A stretch of DNA of 13,740 nt from NCBI GenBank assembly GCA_030628245.1, contig DAOVRI010000022.1, positions 1 through 13,740 of the forward strand. Reading direction: 5' to 3'. Below the pieces are notes generated by a model. That model did not search any database and had not been told where the DNA came from. It was given only the letters and a program-made list of their open reading frames with translations. This DNA comes from Dehalococcoidales bacterium. Its GTDB lineage: Bacteria > Chloroflexota > Dehalococcoidia > Dehalococcoidales > RBG-16-60-22. The position numbers and the translations under genes were made by a program. Positions within the stretch are counted from its first letter, which is position 1. Every line of letters starts with the position of its first letter. Positions 6,657 through 13,740 of this stretch are shown here, piece after piece.

Positions 6657-9600
6657 CTAGCTTTCAAGGTCGCACCTCAGGCACCGCTTCGCCTCACGCC
6701 TGGCTACATCCTCGGTGAAGCCGAGCTCTATTTCCGTAAAGCTGGCTCTCCTTTCCGGCAACGGGAGCGTCTTCACTTCCGACCTAGGTTTTAACTCCCA
6801 TGTCTCATCGAGCTCCGGAGCGGCGGCCCCTTCAACCACCTTAGCTTTGCGGTCGTATATCTCGACCCGCGAATCGTCGCCCCTGAGGTACTTGTCGATA
6901 GCGATAGCCCCCCTTCTCCCGGCGGCGATAGCCTCGACGACCATACCCGGCCCGGTCACGAAGTCGCCGCCGGCAAAGACACCGGGGACATTGGTCGCCA
7001 GAGAATTACTATCGACCACCAGCGTTTCCCACCTGGTGCGCTCCAGCGCACTATCCTGAGGCAGGAACGAAAGGTCGGGTGCCTGCCCGACGGCGGCAAT
7101 AACCGTATCCGCTTCGGCGGTGAACTCCGAGCCGGTAATAGGGACGGGGCGGCGCCGTCCGCTGTCATCGGGTTCTCCCAGCTCCATGCGGGTACATTGC
7201 AGCCCCGCGACCTTCCAGTTGTCGCTGGTTACCCGGGTCGGGCTGGCGAGGAAATTAATCTTAACGCCCTCGGCAATGGCCTCTTCGTATTCAACTTCGG
7301 ACACCGGCATCTCGTCGCGCGACCGGCGGTAATAGATGTTTGTCTCATCGGCACCGAGACGCAGGGAAGTCCGGGCGGCGTCCAGGGCTACGTTACCACC
7401 CCCGATGACAGCCACCCGTTTGCCCACCTTTACCTCCCTGCCCAGCCTGACATCCCGGAGAAACCTCAACCCGTAGTAAAGTCCTTCGATATCCTCAATT
7501 TCTCCAGGTATGCCCAGGCGCTGGCTCCGCTGGGCACCGGCCGCAACGAAGACGGAAGCAAAGCCGTCGTTTTTCAAATTCTCCACGGTAAAATTGGTAT
7601 TGATAGGAGTATCATACTTAATTTCTACCCCCCGCTTCACGATATAGTCGATATCCTGCTGGATAGCGGCATACGGCAGGCGGAATTCCGGTATGGCTAC
7701 CGAAAGCATACCACCGCCTACGGGAAGGGCTTCGAAGACCGTCACCGGGTAGCCCGACTGCGCCAGAAAATAGGCACAGGCCAGGCCGGTAGGTCCCGCC
7801 CCTACCACGGCTATCTTCTCCTTCTTTGTTATGGGGAAAGGCTCAACTTCCCCGAGCTCGGAGCCATGCTCCGCATACCAGTCGGCGGCGAAACGCTTCA
7901 GCGACCTGATGGCTACGGGTTCGTCCAGCTCACCGCGGCGGCACCGGCCCTCGCAGGGATGGTGGCAGATACGACCGCACACGGCAGCGAAAGGATTGCG
8001 TTCCCTGATGGTCTCGATGGATTCCAGATATTCACCCTCGGCGATATGGGCTACATATTTGGGGATATTGATACCCGCGGGGCAGGTATGCTGGCACGGC
8101 GATATCATCAGGGCTTCGCAGACCGCCGCCGGGCATTTCTTCTCCCTGATGTGCGCCTCGTACTCGTCACGGAAGTAGTTGATGGTGGAAATGACCGGGT
8201 TGGGAGCCGTCTGCCCCAGGCCGCAGAGGGAGCACTCTTTAACGGTTTTAGCGATAGAAAGCAGGGTGTCAATATCTTCGTCGCGCCCCTTGCCCTCGGT
8301 TATCCTGGTCAGTATCTCCAGCATCTGCCGGGTGCCCAGCCGGCACGGCGTGCACTTACCGCAGGACTCTGACTGGGTAAAACTGAGGAAGTAACGGGCT
8401 ATTTCCACCATGCAGGTAGTTTCGTCCATGACCACCATGCCGCCGGAGCCCATAATCGACCCCAGGCTGGCCAGCGTTTCGTACTCGATGGGCGTTTCGA
8501 TAAAGCGGGCGGGAATGCAGCCCCCGGAAGGGCCGCCCGTCTGCACCGCCTTGAGTCGGCGCCCCCGCGGGATACCACCTCCTACTTTATAGACGATATG
8601 GGATAACGGCGTGCCCATAGGCACCTCGACCAGCCCGCTATTGGCAATTTTACCGGTAAGAGCGAACACGGCCGTGCCCTGGCTCTTCTCGGTGCCGATA
8701 CCGGCAAACCAGTCGGCCCCTTTTTCGATAATGACCGGCACGGTGGCCAGCGTCTTGACATTATTGATGATGGTCGGTTTGCCATCCAGGCCGGAATTGG
8801 CCGGGAAAGGTGGACGGGGACGGGGCATGCCGCGTCGACTTTCAATAGAAGCTATCAGCGCCGTCTCCTCCCCGCAGACGAAAGCGCCGGCGCCTTCCAT
8901 AATATGCACCGTAAAGTTAAAATCGGAGTCGAGGATACCTTTCCCCAGAAAACCCTTCTCCTGCGCCTGTTCCAGCGCCCGGCGCAGGCGTTCTACCGCC
9001 AGCGGGTACTCGGCGCGGACATAAATATAACCCTCGCTGGCGCCGATGGCATAAGCCGCAATGGCCAGCCCCTCAAGAATAGCGTGCGGGTCGGCCTCCA
9101 AAATAGAGCGGTCCATAAAGGCACCGGGGTCGCCTTCGTCGGCATTGCAAATCATGTACTTCTGGTCGCCGGGGGCTTTACGGCAGAACTCCCACTTGGT
9201 GCCGGTGGGAAAGCCCGCCCCACCCCGGCCACGCAGACCGGAACGCTTTATCAGGTCGATAACCTCTTCCGGCGTCATCATGAAGACGGCTTTCTTGAGT
9301 GACTGATACCCTCCCCGTTCGATATAATCGCTGATACGCTCGGGGTTGATGTGCCCGCAGTTACGCAGGACAACACGTTCCTGCCCCTGGTAGAATTTAA
9401 TATCCGAGTATTTCGGTATTGCTTCACCGGTTACCGGGTCGTGATAGAAAAGGCGTTCGACCGGCTGGCCGTCGCGGAGGTGCGAAGCCACGATATCAGC
9501 CGCATCATCTGCATCCACATGGGTATAGAAGATGCCGTCTGGTTCCACGACGACATTGGGTCCCTGCTGGCAGAAGCCGTGGCAGCCAGTAAAGTCAATC

Positions 9601-9719
9601 TCGGCTCCCGTCACACCCTGTTTTTTCAGTTCCGCCCTGAGAGCCTCATAGACAGCGTCGCCGCCACCCGAGACGCACCCGGTACCCCGGCAGACAAATA
9701 CCTTGCGCTTTCGCGGCAT
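6657..9719 (-). CDS. NuoF/HydB-like NADH dehydrogenase fused to a GltD/NfnB-like FAD-NADPH module
   Basis: A 1020-residue fusion. Residues 1-90 are a thioredoxin-like [2Fe-2S] domain (C10, C15, C46, C50). Residues about 110-440 are the 51-kDa FMN/NADH module, with GLRGRGGAGFPTGTKW (161-176), NADEGDPGAF (192-201) and GAGAFVCGEETA (276-287), followed by SLBB. The [4Fe-4S] ligands are C453, C456, C459 and C499. From about 529 the usual HydB ferredoxin tail is replaced by a GltD-type module: Cys motifs at 542-546 and 581-593, FAD-binding VVGAGPTG (638-645), a second nucleotide site VIGGGNVA (771-778) with YRRSRDEMP (797-805) as in NADPH-linked GltD/NfnB, and a C-terminal FAD motif GGDFVTGPG (917-925). 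One chain thus has both an NADH and a probable NADPH site. ATG 9719 is chosen: AAGGAG lies just upstream and the NuoE stop is 1 nt away. A TTG 8 codons earlier is rejected. Confidence 0.92.
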   Translation of the reverse strand: MPRKRKVFVCRGTGCVSGGGDAVYEALRAELKKQGVTGAEIDFTGCHGFCQQGPNVVVEPDGIFYTHVDADDAADIVASHLRDGQPVERLFYHDPVTGEAIPKYSDIKFYQGQERVVLRNCGHINPERISDYIERGGYQSLKKAVFMMTPEEVIDLIKRSGLRGRGGAGFPTGTKWEFCRKAPGDQKYMICNADEGDPGAFMDRSILEADPHAILEGLAIAAYAIGASEGYIYVRAEYPLAVERLRRALEQAQEKGFLGKGILDSDFNFTVHIMEGAGAFVCGEETALIASIESRRGMPRPRPPFPANSGLDGKPTIINNVKTLATVPVIIEKGADWFAGIGTEKSQGTAVFALTGKIANSGLVEVPMGTPLSHIVYKVGGGIPRGRRLKAVQTGGPSGGCIPARFIETPIEYETLASLGSIMGSGGMVVMDETTCMVEIARYFLSFTQSESCGKCTPCRLGTRQMLEILTRITEGKGRDEDIDTLLSIAKTVKECSLCGLGQTAPNPVISTINYFRDEYEAHIREKKCPAAVCEALMISPCQHTCPAGINIPKYVAHIAEGEYLESIETIRERNPFAAVCGRICHHPCEGRCRRGELDEPVAIRSLKRFAADWYAEHGSELGEVEPFPITKKEKIAVVGAGPTGLACAYFLAQSGYPVTVFEALPVGGGMLSVAIPEFRLPYAAIQQDIDYIVKRGVEIKYDTPINTNFTVENLKNDGFASVFVAAGAQRSQRLGIPGEIEDIEGLYYGLRFLRDVRLGREVKVGKRVAVIGGGNVALDAARTSLRLGADETNIYYRRSRDEMPVSEVEYEEAIAEGVKINFLASPTRVTSDNWKVAGLQCTRMELGEPDDSGRRRPVPITGSEFTAEADTVIAAVGQAPDLSFLPQDSALERTRWETLVVDSNSLATNVPGVFAGGDFVTGPGMVVEAIAAGRRGAIAIDKYLRGDDSRVEIYDRKAKVVEGAAAPELDETWELKPRSEVKTLPLPERRASFTEIELGFTEDVARREAKRCLRCDLES

Positions 9720-9720
9720 G

Positions 9721-10206
9721 TTACTCCTTCCCGCTCCTTTCAAATAATCGGGCTACTTTCTTCGGATTCATATTGCCGTAGGCGTCTTTATTAATCATAA
9801 TATTCGGCGCCAGCGCACAGACACCGATACAGGCGACCGTTTCCAGAGTATATTCCATGTCATCGGTAGTTTCTCCCTCGTCAACACCGAGGTGTCGCTT
9901 GACCAGTTTCAGGATAGTTTTTCCGCCGCGTACGTGACAGGCGGTACCCCGGCAGACCCTGACGATATTCTTACCCCGGGGCTCGGTATAAAGCTGCTCA
10001 TAAAACGTAATTACCGCCTGTACCTGACTCGGGAACAGACCCAGGGCACCGGCGATAACGGGTATGCTTTCGGGGGGAATATAGCCGACCTTCTCCTGAA
10101 TCTCCTCGACCATGGGTATCAGCGGCCATTTCTGCCCCCGGTAGCCGGTGATGATTTTCTCTATCTGCTTCAGGTTGACCCTGGGCGCCTTCTTTTGTTT
10201 AGCCAT
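9721..10206 (-). CDS. NuoE/HydC-like [2Fe-2S] thioredoxin-fold subunit
   Basis: A 161-residue protein matching the 24-kDa NuoE family (usual length 150-170). An N-terminal helical domain (IPMVEEIQEKVGYIPPESIPVIAGALGLFPSQVQAVITFYEQL) precedes the thioredoxin-like domain that ligates one [2Fe-2S] cluster through C85, C90, C126 and C130. In complex I, NAD-dependent formate dehydrogenases and bifurcating hydrogenases, this subunit pairs with the FMN subunit. Here its partner is the NuoF-GltD fusion, which starts 1 nt after this stop codon. ATG 10206 overlaps the end of the FdhA-like gene. A GTG one codon earlier (10209) has slightly better spacing to AAAGGA, and either could be used. The overlap implies translational coupling and equimolar synthesis. 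Confidence 0.93.
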   Translation of the reverse strand: MAKQKKAPRVNLKQIEKIITGYRGQKWPLIPMVEEIQEKVGYIPPESIPVIAGALGLFPSQVQAVITFYEQLYTEPRGKNIVRVCRGTACHVRGGKTILKLVKRHLGVDEGETTDDMEYTLETVACIGVCALAPNIMINKDAYGNMNPKKVARLFERSGKE

Positions 10207-12889
10207 CACCGGCAGTCCTTTCCAGCCTCACGGCACACGACTTGAGCGCCGGGGCCTTAGCTTGAGGGTCCAGAACGGTATTAAATAGCTCATATACGGG
10301 ACTATCCGGGAAAGATATCGGCATAAAGAGCAGGCCTTGAGGCAGCGTTTTACTGACCTTAGCGGTTGTTGAAAGCTCTCCCTGCGCCGAGGTAACCTTC
10401 ACGGTATCGCTGTCACCGATGCCCAGGTCGGCGGCATCAACACCGTTGATTTCCAGGAAAGCCGTGGGGGAGAACCGACTCAACCGGAACGACCGTGAGC
10501 TCCGTGAGCCGGCGCCGAAGTGGTACCGGCTGGAGCCGACCATCAGGGTGAAAGGATACCCGTCTGTGGACACATCTACCGGAGGTGTATATTCCACGGG
10601 AGAGAACCGCCCGAATCCGCTGGGGAACAGGCCCTTATGGAGACGCCTGGTTCCCAGGCTATTGCTTTCAACATCGCCCCAGTCCATACCCATCGAATCG
10701 GTATCGGCGTAGGCAACGTGACGATAGAAGGGGACCATCTCTTCGATTTCCTCCATGACCTCCTGATGAGAAGCGTAGGGCATCGGGGAACCCATTATCT
10801 CGGCCAGTCGAAACAGTACCTCCACGTCCGGCAGGCTGTCGCCGACAGGTTCGAGGGCCTGATGGAGTCGCTGGACCCTCCCCTCGAAGTTGGTAAACGT
10901 CCCCTCTTTTTCGGCGAAGCTGGCCGCCGGTAGAACCACCGAGGCGAACTTTACCGTCTCCGTGGGGAACATATCCGTGACCACCAGAAAGTCGAGGGAA
11001 GACAGGGCTTTCTTGACCAGAGCCGGCTGCGGGAAGCTGGCTACCGGGTTTTCTCCCATGATGAGCATCCCCTTAACCTTTCCTTCCCTGGCCGCCTCCA
11101 TCATTTCCAGAGCCGATAGTCCGGCTTCGGCTGGTAGCGAGCACCCCCAGCGTTCCTCGAACCTCTGCCTGTTTTGAGCATCATCGACGCTCTGGTAACC
11201 GGCGAGGAAACCGGGCAGGGCCCCCATGTCGCAGGCCCCGTGGGCGTTGTTTTCCCGCTGCAAAGCGAAAATTCCGCCGCGCCTTCCGGTATTTCCGGTG
11301 AGCATGGCCAGATTGGCAATGGCGGCGACGGCGCCGGTTCCGGTGACATGTTGAGTAATCCCGTTACCGTAAACAATGGAGGCTTCTTCGGCCCCGGCCA
11401 GGAGGCGAGCCGCCGCCTGTAAATTTTTCTTAGAAATACCGGTCACCTTTTCCACGTGGCCGGGGGTATAATTTTGCAGACTCTTCGCCCAGCCGGCGTA
11501 GTTATCCGTCATGCGGGTAACGAACTCAACATCGAGCCTCTTTTCGTCGATGATTACCCTGGCCAGACCGTTGAGTAGAGCCACGTCGGTACCCACTCCG
11601 GGCCTGAGCCAGAGGCTGGCGAATTGAGTCAGCGGGGTATCACGGGGGTCGATGACAATGAGTTCCGCCCCCTTGAACCTCACCGCCCGCTTGATGGCAT
11701 AGGCCACCACCGGCGCCGAAATTTCGGGGTTGGCGCCGATGACCATGATAACCTTCGACCTCTCCAGAGCATCGAGCGAACCCGTCGTACCGGCATAGCC
11801 GATGGAAGCTCCCAGACCGGTACGACTCGCCGCGCTGTAAAGTCGGCTGCCGTTGTCAATATTGTTCGTGCCCAGAACACCCCGGGCAAACCTCTGGAGC
11901 AGATAGTTCTCTTCATTGGTGCACTTGGATGAGCCGAAGACAGCCAGGGCGTCAGCCTTATTTTCATTTTTAATTCGCCCGAAGCCGTCGGCTACCCGTG
12001 CCAGCGCCTCTTCCCAGGTCGCCTCCTGAAGCTCGCCGTCCACCTTAATCAGTGGCTGGCGTAATCTCTGCGGACTGTTAATAAAATCGTACCCGTAATT
12101 CCCGCGGACACAGAGAGCCCCCCGGTTCACCGGACTATCAACGGCCGGCCTGGCTTCGATTATTTTACCGTCTTTAATACCCAGACAGATGGTACAGCCA
12201 CAGCCGCAATAAGGGCACACCGTGGTGACCACGTTGGTCGCGGTGCCGGTGTATATCCTGTCCTTCTCCATGAGGGCCCCGGTGGGGCAGATAGCCACAC
12301 AGGCCCCGCAGAAGGTGCATTCGGATTTCTCCAGCGGCATATCGTTCAGCGTCGCCGGTTTAGCCATGGTGCCGCGGTCCATATAGTCGATGGCCCCCTC
12401 CACGACCAGTTCCTGGTCGACCCTGATGCACTTGCCGCACATGATACACTTGGAGAGGTCACGCTCGATAAAGGGATTGACCTCCTCGATGACATCATTC
12501 TGGGGGATTCTCTGTAATGTAACGAGCCCGATACCCATCTCCGCGGCCAGCTTACGCAACTGACAGCGGTTGCCCTTGTCGCAGACAAGGCAGATATCGG
12601 GGTGACTGGCCAGCATGAGCTCGAGGATTTTCTTGCGGTGTTCCACAACCCTCGGCGAGTTAGTGTTGACGGTCATTCCCGGCGCGATGGGGGTAACACA
12701 GGAAGCGTGTAAAGCACCGGAACGCTCGTCCTCTACCAGGCAGAGTCGGCAGGCGCCCGTCGAGGCGAGGTTAGGGTCATAACAGAGAGTGGGTATATAA
12801 ACACCGGACTCTCGTGCCAGGTCCAGAATCGTCGTTCCGGCGTAACCACTAACCTCTACCCCGTTTAACGTAATGGTAACTGCTTCCAC
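10199..12889 (-). CDS. FdhA/NuoG-like molybdopterin-domain Fe-S protein lacking the formate dehydrogenase catalytic residues
   Basis: An 896-residue protein with the layout of NAD-linked formate dehydrogenase alpha subunits. It has an N-terminal [2Fe-2S] (C36, C47, C50, C64), a His-ligated [4Fe-4S] (H96, C100, C103, C109) and a two-cluster ferredoxin region (C148, C151, C154, then C191, C194, C197, C201). The Mo/W-bisPGD domain begins with its own cluster (C225, C228, C232, C260). GTNNID, NNAHGACDMGALP and the C-terminal pterin-binding domain (PFTLMVGSSRYHFGAGSRS onward) are clear. However, the FDH active site is gone: the Sec/Cys position is Tyr351 (SRLYS), the next residue is Ser instead of His, the Arg of RGQNN is Gln544, and the Lys after C260 is Arg262. 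In addition, the fourth Cys of the first ferredoxin motif is Asp158. Formate oxidation is doubtful. A scaffold or other redox role, as in NuoG or NADPH-linked FdhA-like reductases, is more likely. Start GTG 12889 with GGAG 7 nt upstream. Confidence 0.88.
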   Translation of the reverse strand: MEAVTITLNGVEVSGYAGTTILDLARESGVYIPTLCYDPNLASTGACRLCLVEDERSGALHASCVTPIAPGMTVNTNSPRVVEHRKKILELMLASHPDICLVCDKGNRCQLRKLAAEMGIGLVTLQRIPQNDVIEEVNPFIERDLSKCIMCGKCIRVDQELVVEGAIDYMDRGTMAKPATLNDMPLEKSECTFCGACVAICPTGALMEKDRIYTGTATNVVTTVCPYCGCGCTICLGIKDGKIIEARPAVDSPVNRGALCVRGNYGYDFINSPQRLRQPLIKVDGELQEATWEEALARVADGFGRIKNENKADALAVFGSSKCTNEENYLLQRFARGVLGTNNIDNGSRLYSAASRTGLGASIGYAGTTGSLDALERSKVIMVIGANPEISAPVVAYAIKRAVRFKGAELIVIDPRDTPLTQFASLWLRPGVGTDVALLNGLARVIIDEKRLDVEFVTRMTDNYAGWAKSLQNYTPGHVEKVTGISKKNLQAAARLLAGAEEASIVYGNGITQHVTGTGAVAAIANLAMLTGNTGRRGGIFALQRENNAHGACDMGALPGFLAGYQSVDDAQNRQRFEERWGCSLPAEAGLSALEMMEAAREGKVKGMLIMGENPVASFPQPALVKKALSSLDFLVVTDMFPTETVKFASVVLPAASFAEKEGTFTNFEGRVQRLHQALEPVGDSLPDVEVLFRLAEIMGSPMPYASHQEVMEEIEEMVPFYRHVAYADTDSMGMDWGDVESNSLGTRRLHKGLFPSGFGRFSPVEYTPPVDVSTDGYPFTLMVGSSRYHFGAGSRSSRSFRLSRFSPTAFLEINGVDAADLGIGDSDTVKVTSAQGELSTTAKVSKTLPQGLLFMPISFPDSPVYELFNTVLDPQAKAPALKSCAVRLERTAGDG

Positions 12890-12907
12890 TCACACACTCC
12901 ACTGGCT

Positions 12908-13705
12908 CTATTGCTTTGGCTGGAGCGATTCTATCCATGACTGGTCGCCCCGGGCTACCGACCGTATCCCGGTTAAAAGTCGGGAACTGGCGGCCGCTTT
13001 GGGAATGAAGCCCACGGCTCCCGCCTCGCGGCTGGCCAGAACGTTCTCTTCATCATCATACTGTGTCAGCATCAACACCTTGGCCGTCTTGTATTTCTGG
13101 CATATCTCTTTGGCGGCGTCCAGGCCGTTCATCACCGGCATGACAATATCCATAACGACCACGTCAGGCATGAGTTCCCTGGTCTTTTCCAGCGCTTCCA
13201 TGCCGTTAACCGCCTCGCCAACCACCTGCATATCCCGCTGCAGGTTAAGTACGGACCTGATGCCGTCCCTGACAACGGCGTGGTCGTCCACAATCAACAC
13301 CCTTATCTTCTTCGTCGCCCTGTCCAGCAATTTCTGGATACGGGGTATCAGCGCCACCGGCTCGACAGGCTTGGCCAGGAAGTCCTCGGCGTCACACTGC
13401 ATCCCCTCATCCATCCTCCAGCCCTTGAGCAACTGTTTTTCCGGCGGGGCATTGATAACCATAATGGGCAGGTTGCTGAACCCCAGGGTCTGCTTCATCC
13501 ACTTGTGGAACAGGAAAGCATCCCCGCGGGGCATGATGGTGCCCAGGACAATCATATCAGGTTCATGGGTGCGTACCATTTTCTCTGCCTGCTCACGGTC
13601 ATAGGCGGTGACTACAGCGTAGGCTTCATTTACCAGAGTTTTTTCCAAAGCTTCTATGAAATCAAGGTCATCATCTATAATCAGAATCGTGGTTTTCTTT
13701 TCCAT
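12908..13705 (-). CDS. Double-receiver response regulator without output domain; first receiver lacks the phospho-Asp
   Basis: A 265-residue protein with two CheY-like receiver domains and nothing else. Domain 1 (about 5-128) has the acidic pair D11/D12 and K112, but the phosphoacceptor position is Gly55 (VLGTIMP), so it should not be phosphorylated in the usual way. Domain 2 (about 134-255) is NarL/FixJ-like with D140/D141, phosphoacceptor D186 (VVMDIVMP), T214 and K236. It ends at the point where NarL proteins continue into a LuxR-type helix-turn-helix, but the frame stops there at TAG 12910-12908. It could be a phosphorelay intermediate or signal through a protein partner; a cognate kinase may lie upstream outside the window. 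ATG 13705 is preceded by AGGGGG at 6 nt. The stop is 18 nt from the FdhA-like start, so it appears to be first, or near-first, in the redox operon. Confidence 0.88.
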   Translation of the reverse strand: MEKKTTILIIDDDLDFIEALEKTLVNEAYAVVTAYDREQAEKMVRTHEPDMIVLGTIMPRGDAFLFHKWMKQTLGFSNLPIMVINAPPEKQLLKGWRMDEGMQCDAEDFLAKPVEPVALIPRIQKLLDRATKKIRVLIVDDHAVVRDGIRSVLNLQRDMQVVGEAVNGMEALEKTRELMPDVVVMDIVMPVMNGLDAAKEICQKYKTAKVLMLTQYDDEENVLASREAGAVGFIPKAAASSRLLTGIRSVARGDQSWIESLQPKQ

Positions 13706-13740
13706 TTTGGGCCCCCTTTCACCGGAAGCGCTTATAAATC

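Noticed and set aside
7197..8372. Long plus-strand open frame (391 codons) opposite the NuoF-GltD gene
   Set aside because: It is a mirror of a high-GC coding strand; no family motifs, no convincing ribosome site, and the opposite strand encodes an unmistakable multi-domain protein.
11837..11839. Selenocysteine recoding in the FdhA-like gene
   Set aside because: The codon at the Sec position is TAC (Tyr); no in-frame TGA is present in the gene.
12890..12907. Frameshift removing a LuxR-type HTH from the response regulator
   Set aside because: Only 18 nt separate its stop from the next gene start, so no HTH-coding sequence remains in any frame.

Overview
The window comes from an anaerobic bacterium with a Wood-Ljungdahl-type one-carbon pathway. 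It holds adjacent metF and metV homologues (methylene-tetrahydrofolate reductase and its zinc/Fe-S partner) and a soluble NuoE/NuoF/FdhA-like iron-sulfur flavoprotein set. Uncultured Dehalococcoidia or a related Chloroflexota acetogen or syntroph would fit, but I infer this from gene content only. There are no rRNA, tRNA, transposase or CRISPR features. All genes except a dodecin are on the minus strand.

Layout, left to right. At 1-200 is the N-terminus of an FAD-dependent oxidoreductase that runs off the window. Positions 201-445 are non-coding and hold three consecutive palindromic REP-like elements. At 446-1735 is a membrane-anchored beta-propeller of PQQ-type repeats. At 1830-3149 is an MFS carboxylate-type transporter, and at 3209-3676 an Lrp/AsnC regulator. 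A 233-base divergent region with two good sigma70-like promoters separates lrp from a plus-strand dodecin (3910-4125). At 4236-4925 is a divergent PlsY-like membrane protein.

The right two thirds (5035-13705) look like one minus-strand operon. Transcription order is a double-receiver response regulator, an FdhA/NuoG-like protein, NuoE, a NuoF-GltD fusion, MetV, then MetF. Spacing in the first part is very tight: 18 nt, an overlap, 1 nt and 12 nt. The gap before MetF is 80 nt.

The operon reads as a multi-subunit electron-transfer complex that may feed the MetFV reductase. The NuoF-GltD protein has an NADH/FMN site and a separate NADPH/FAD-type site. NuoE and the N-terminus of the FdhA-like protein supply many Fe-S clusters. 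The 'formate dehydrogenase' subunit has lost the whole FDH catalytic set: Sec/Cys is Tyr, the adjacent His is Ser, the active-site Arg is Gln, and the Lys near the cluster is Arg. It is therefore unlikely to oxidise formate and may be a redox scaffold or carry a different activity. A transhydrogenase or electron-bifurcating system coupled to methylene-THF reduction is the most interesting hypothesis in this window.
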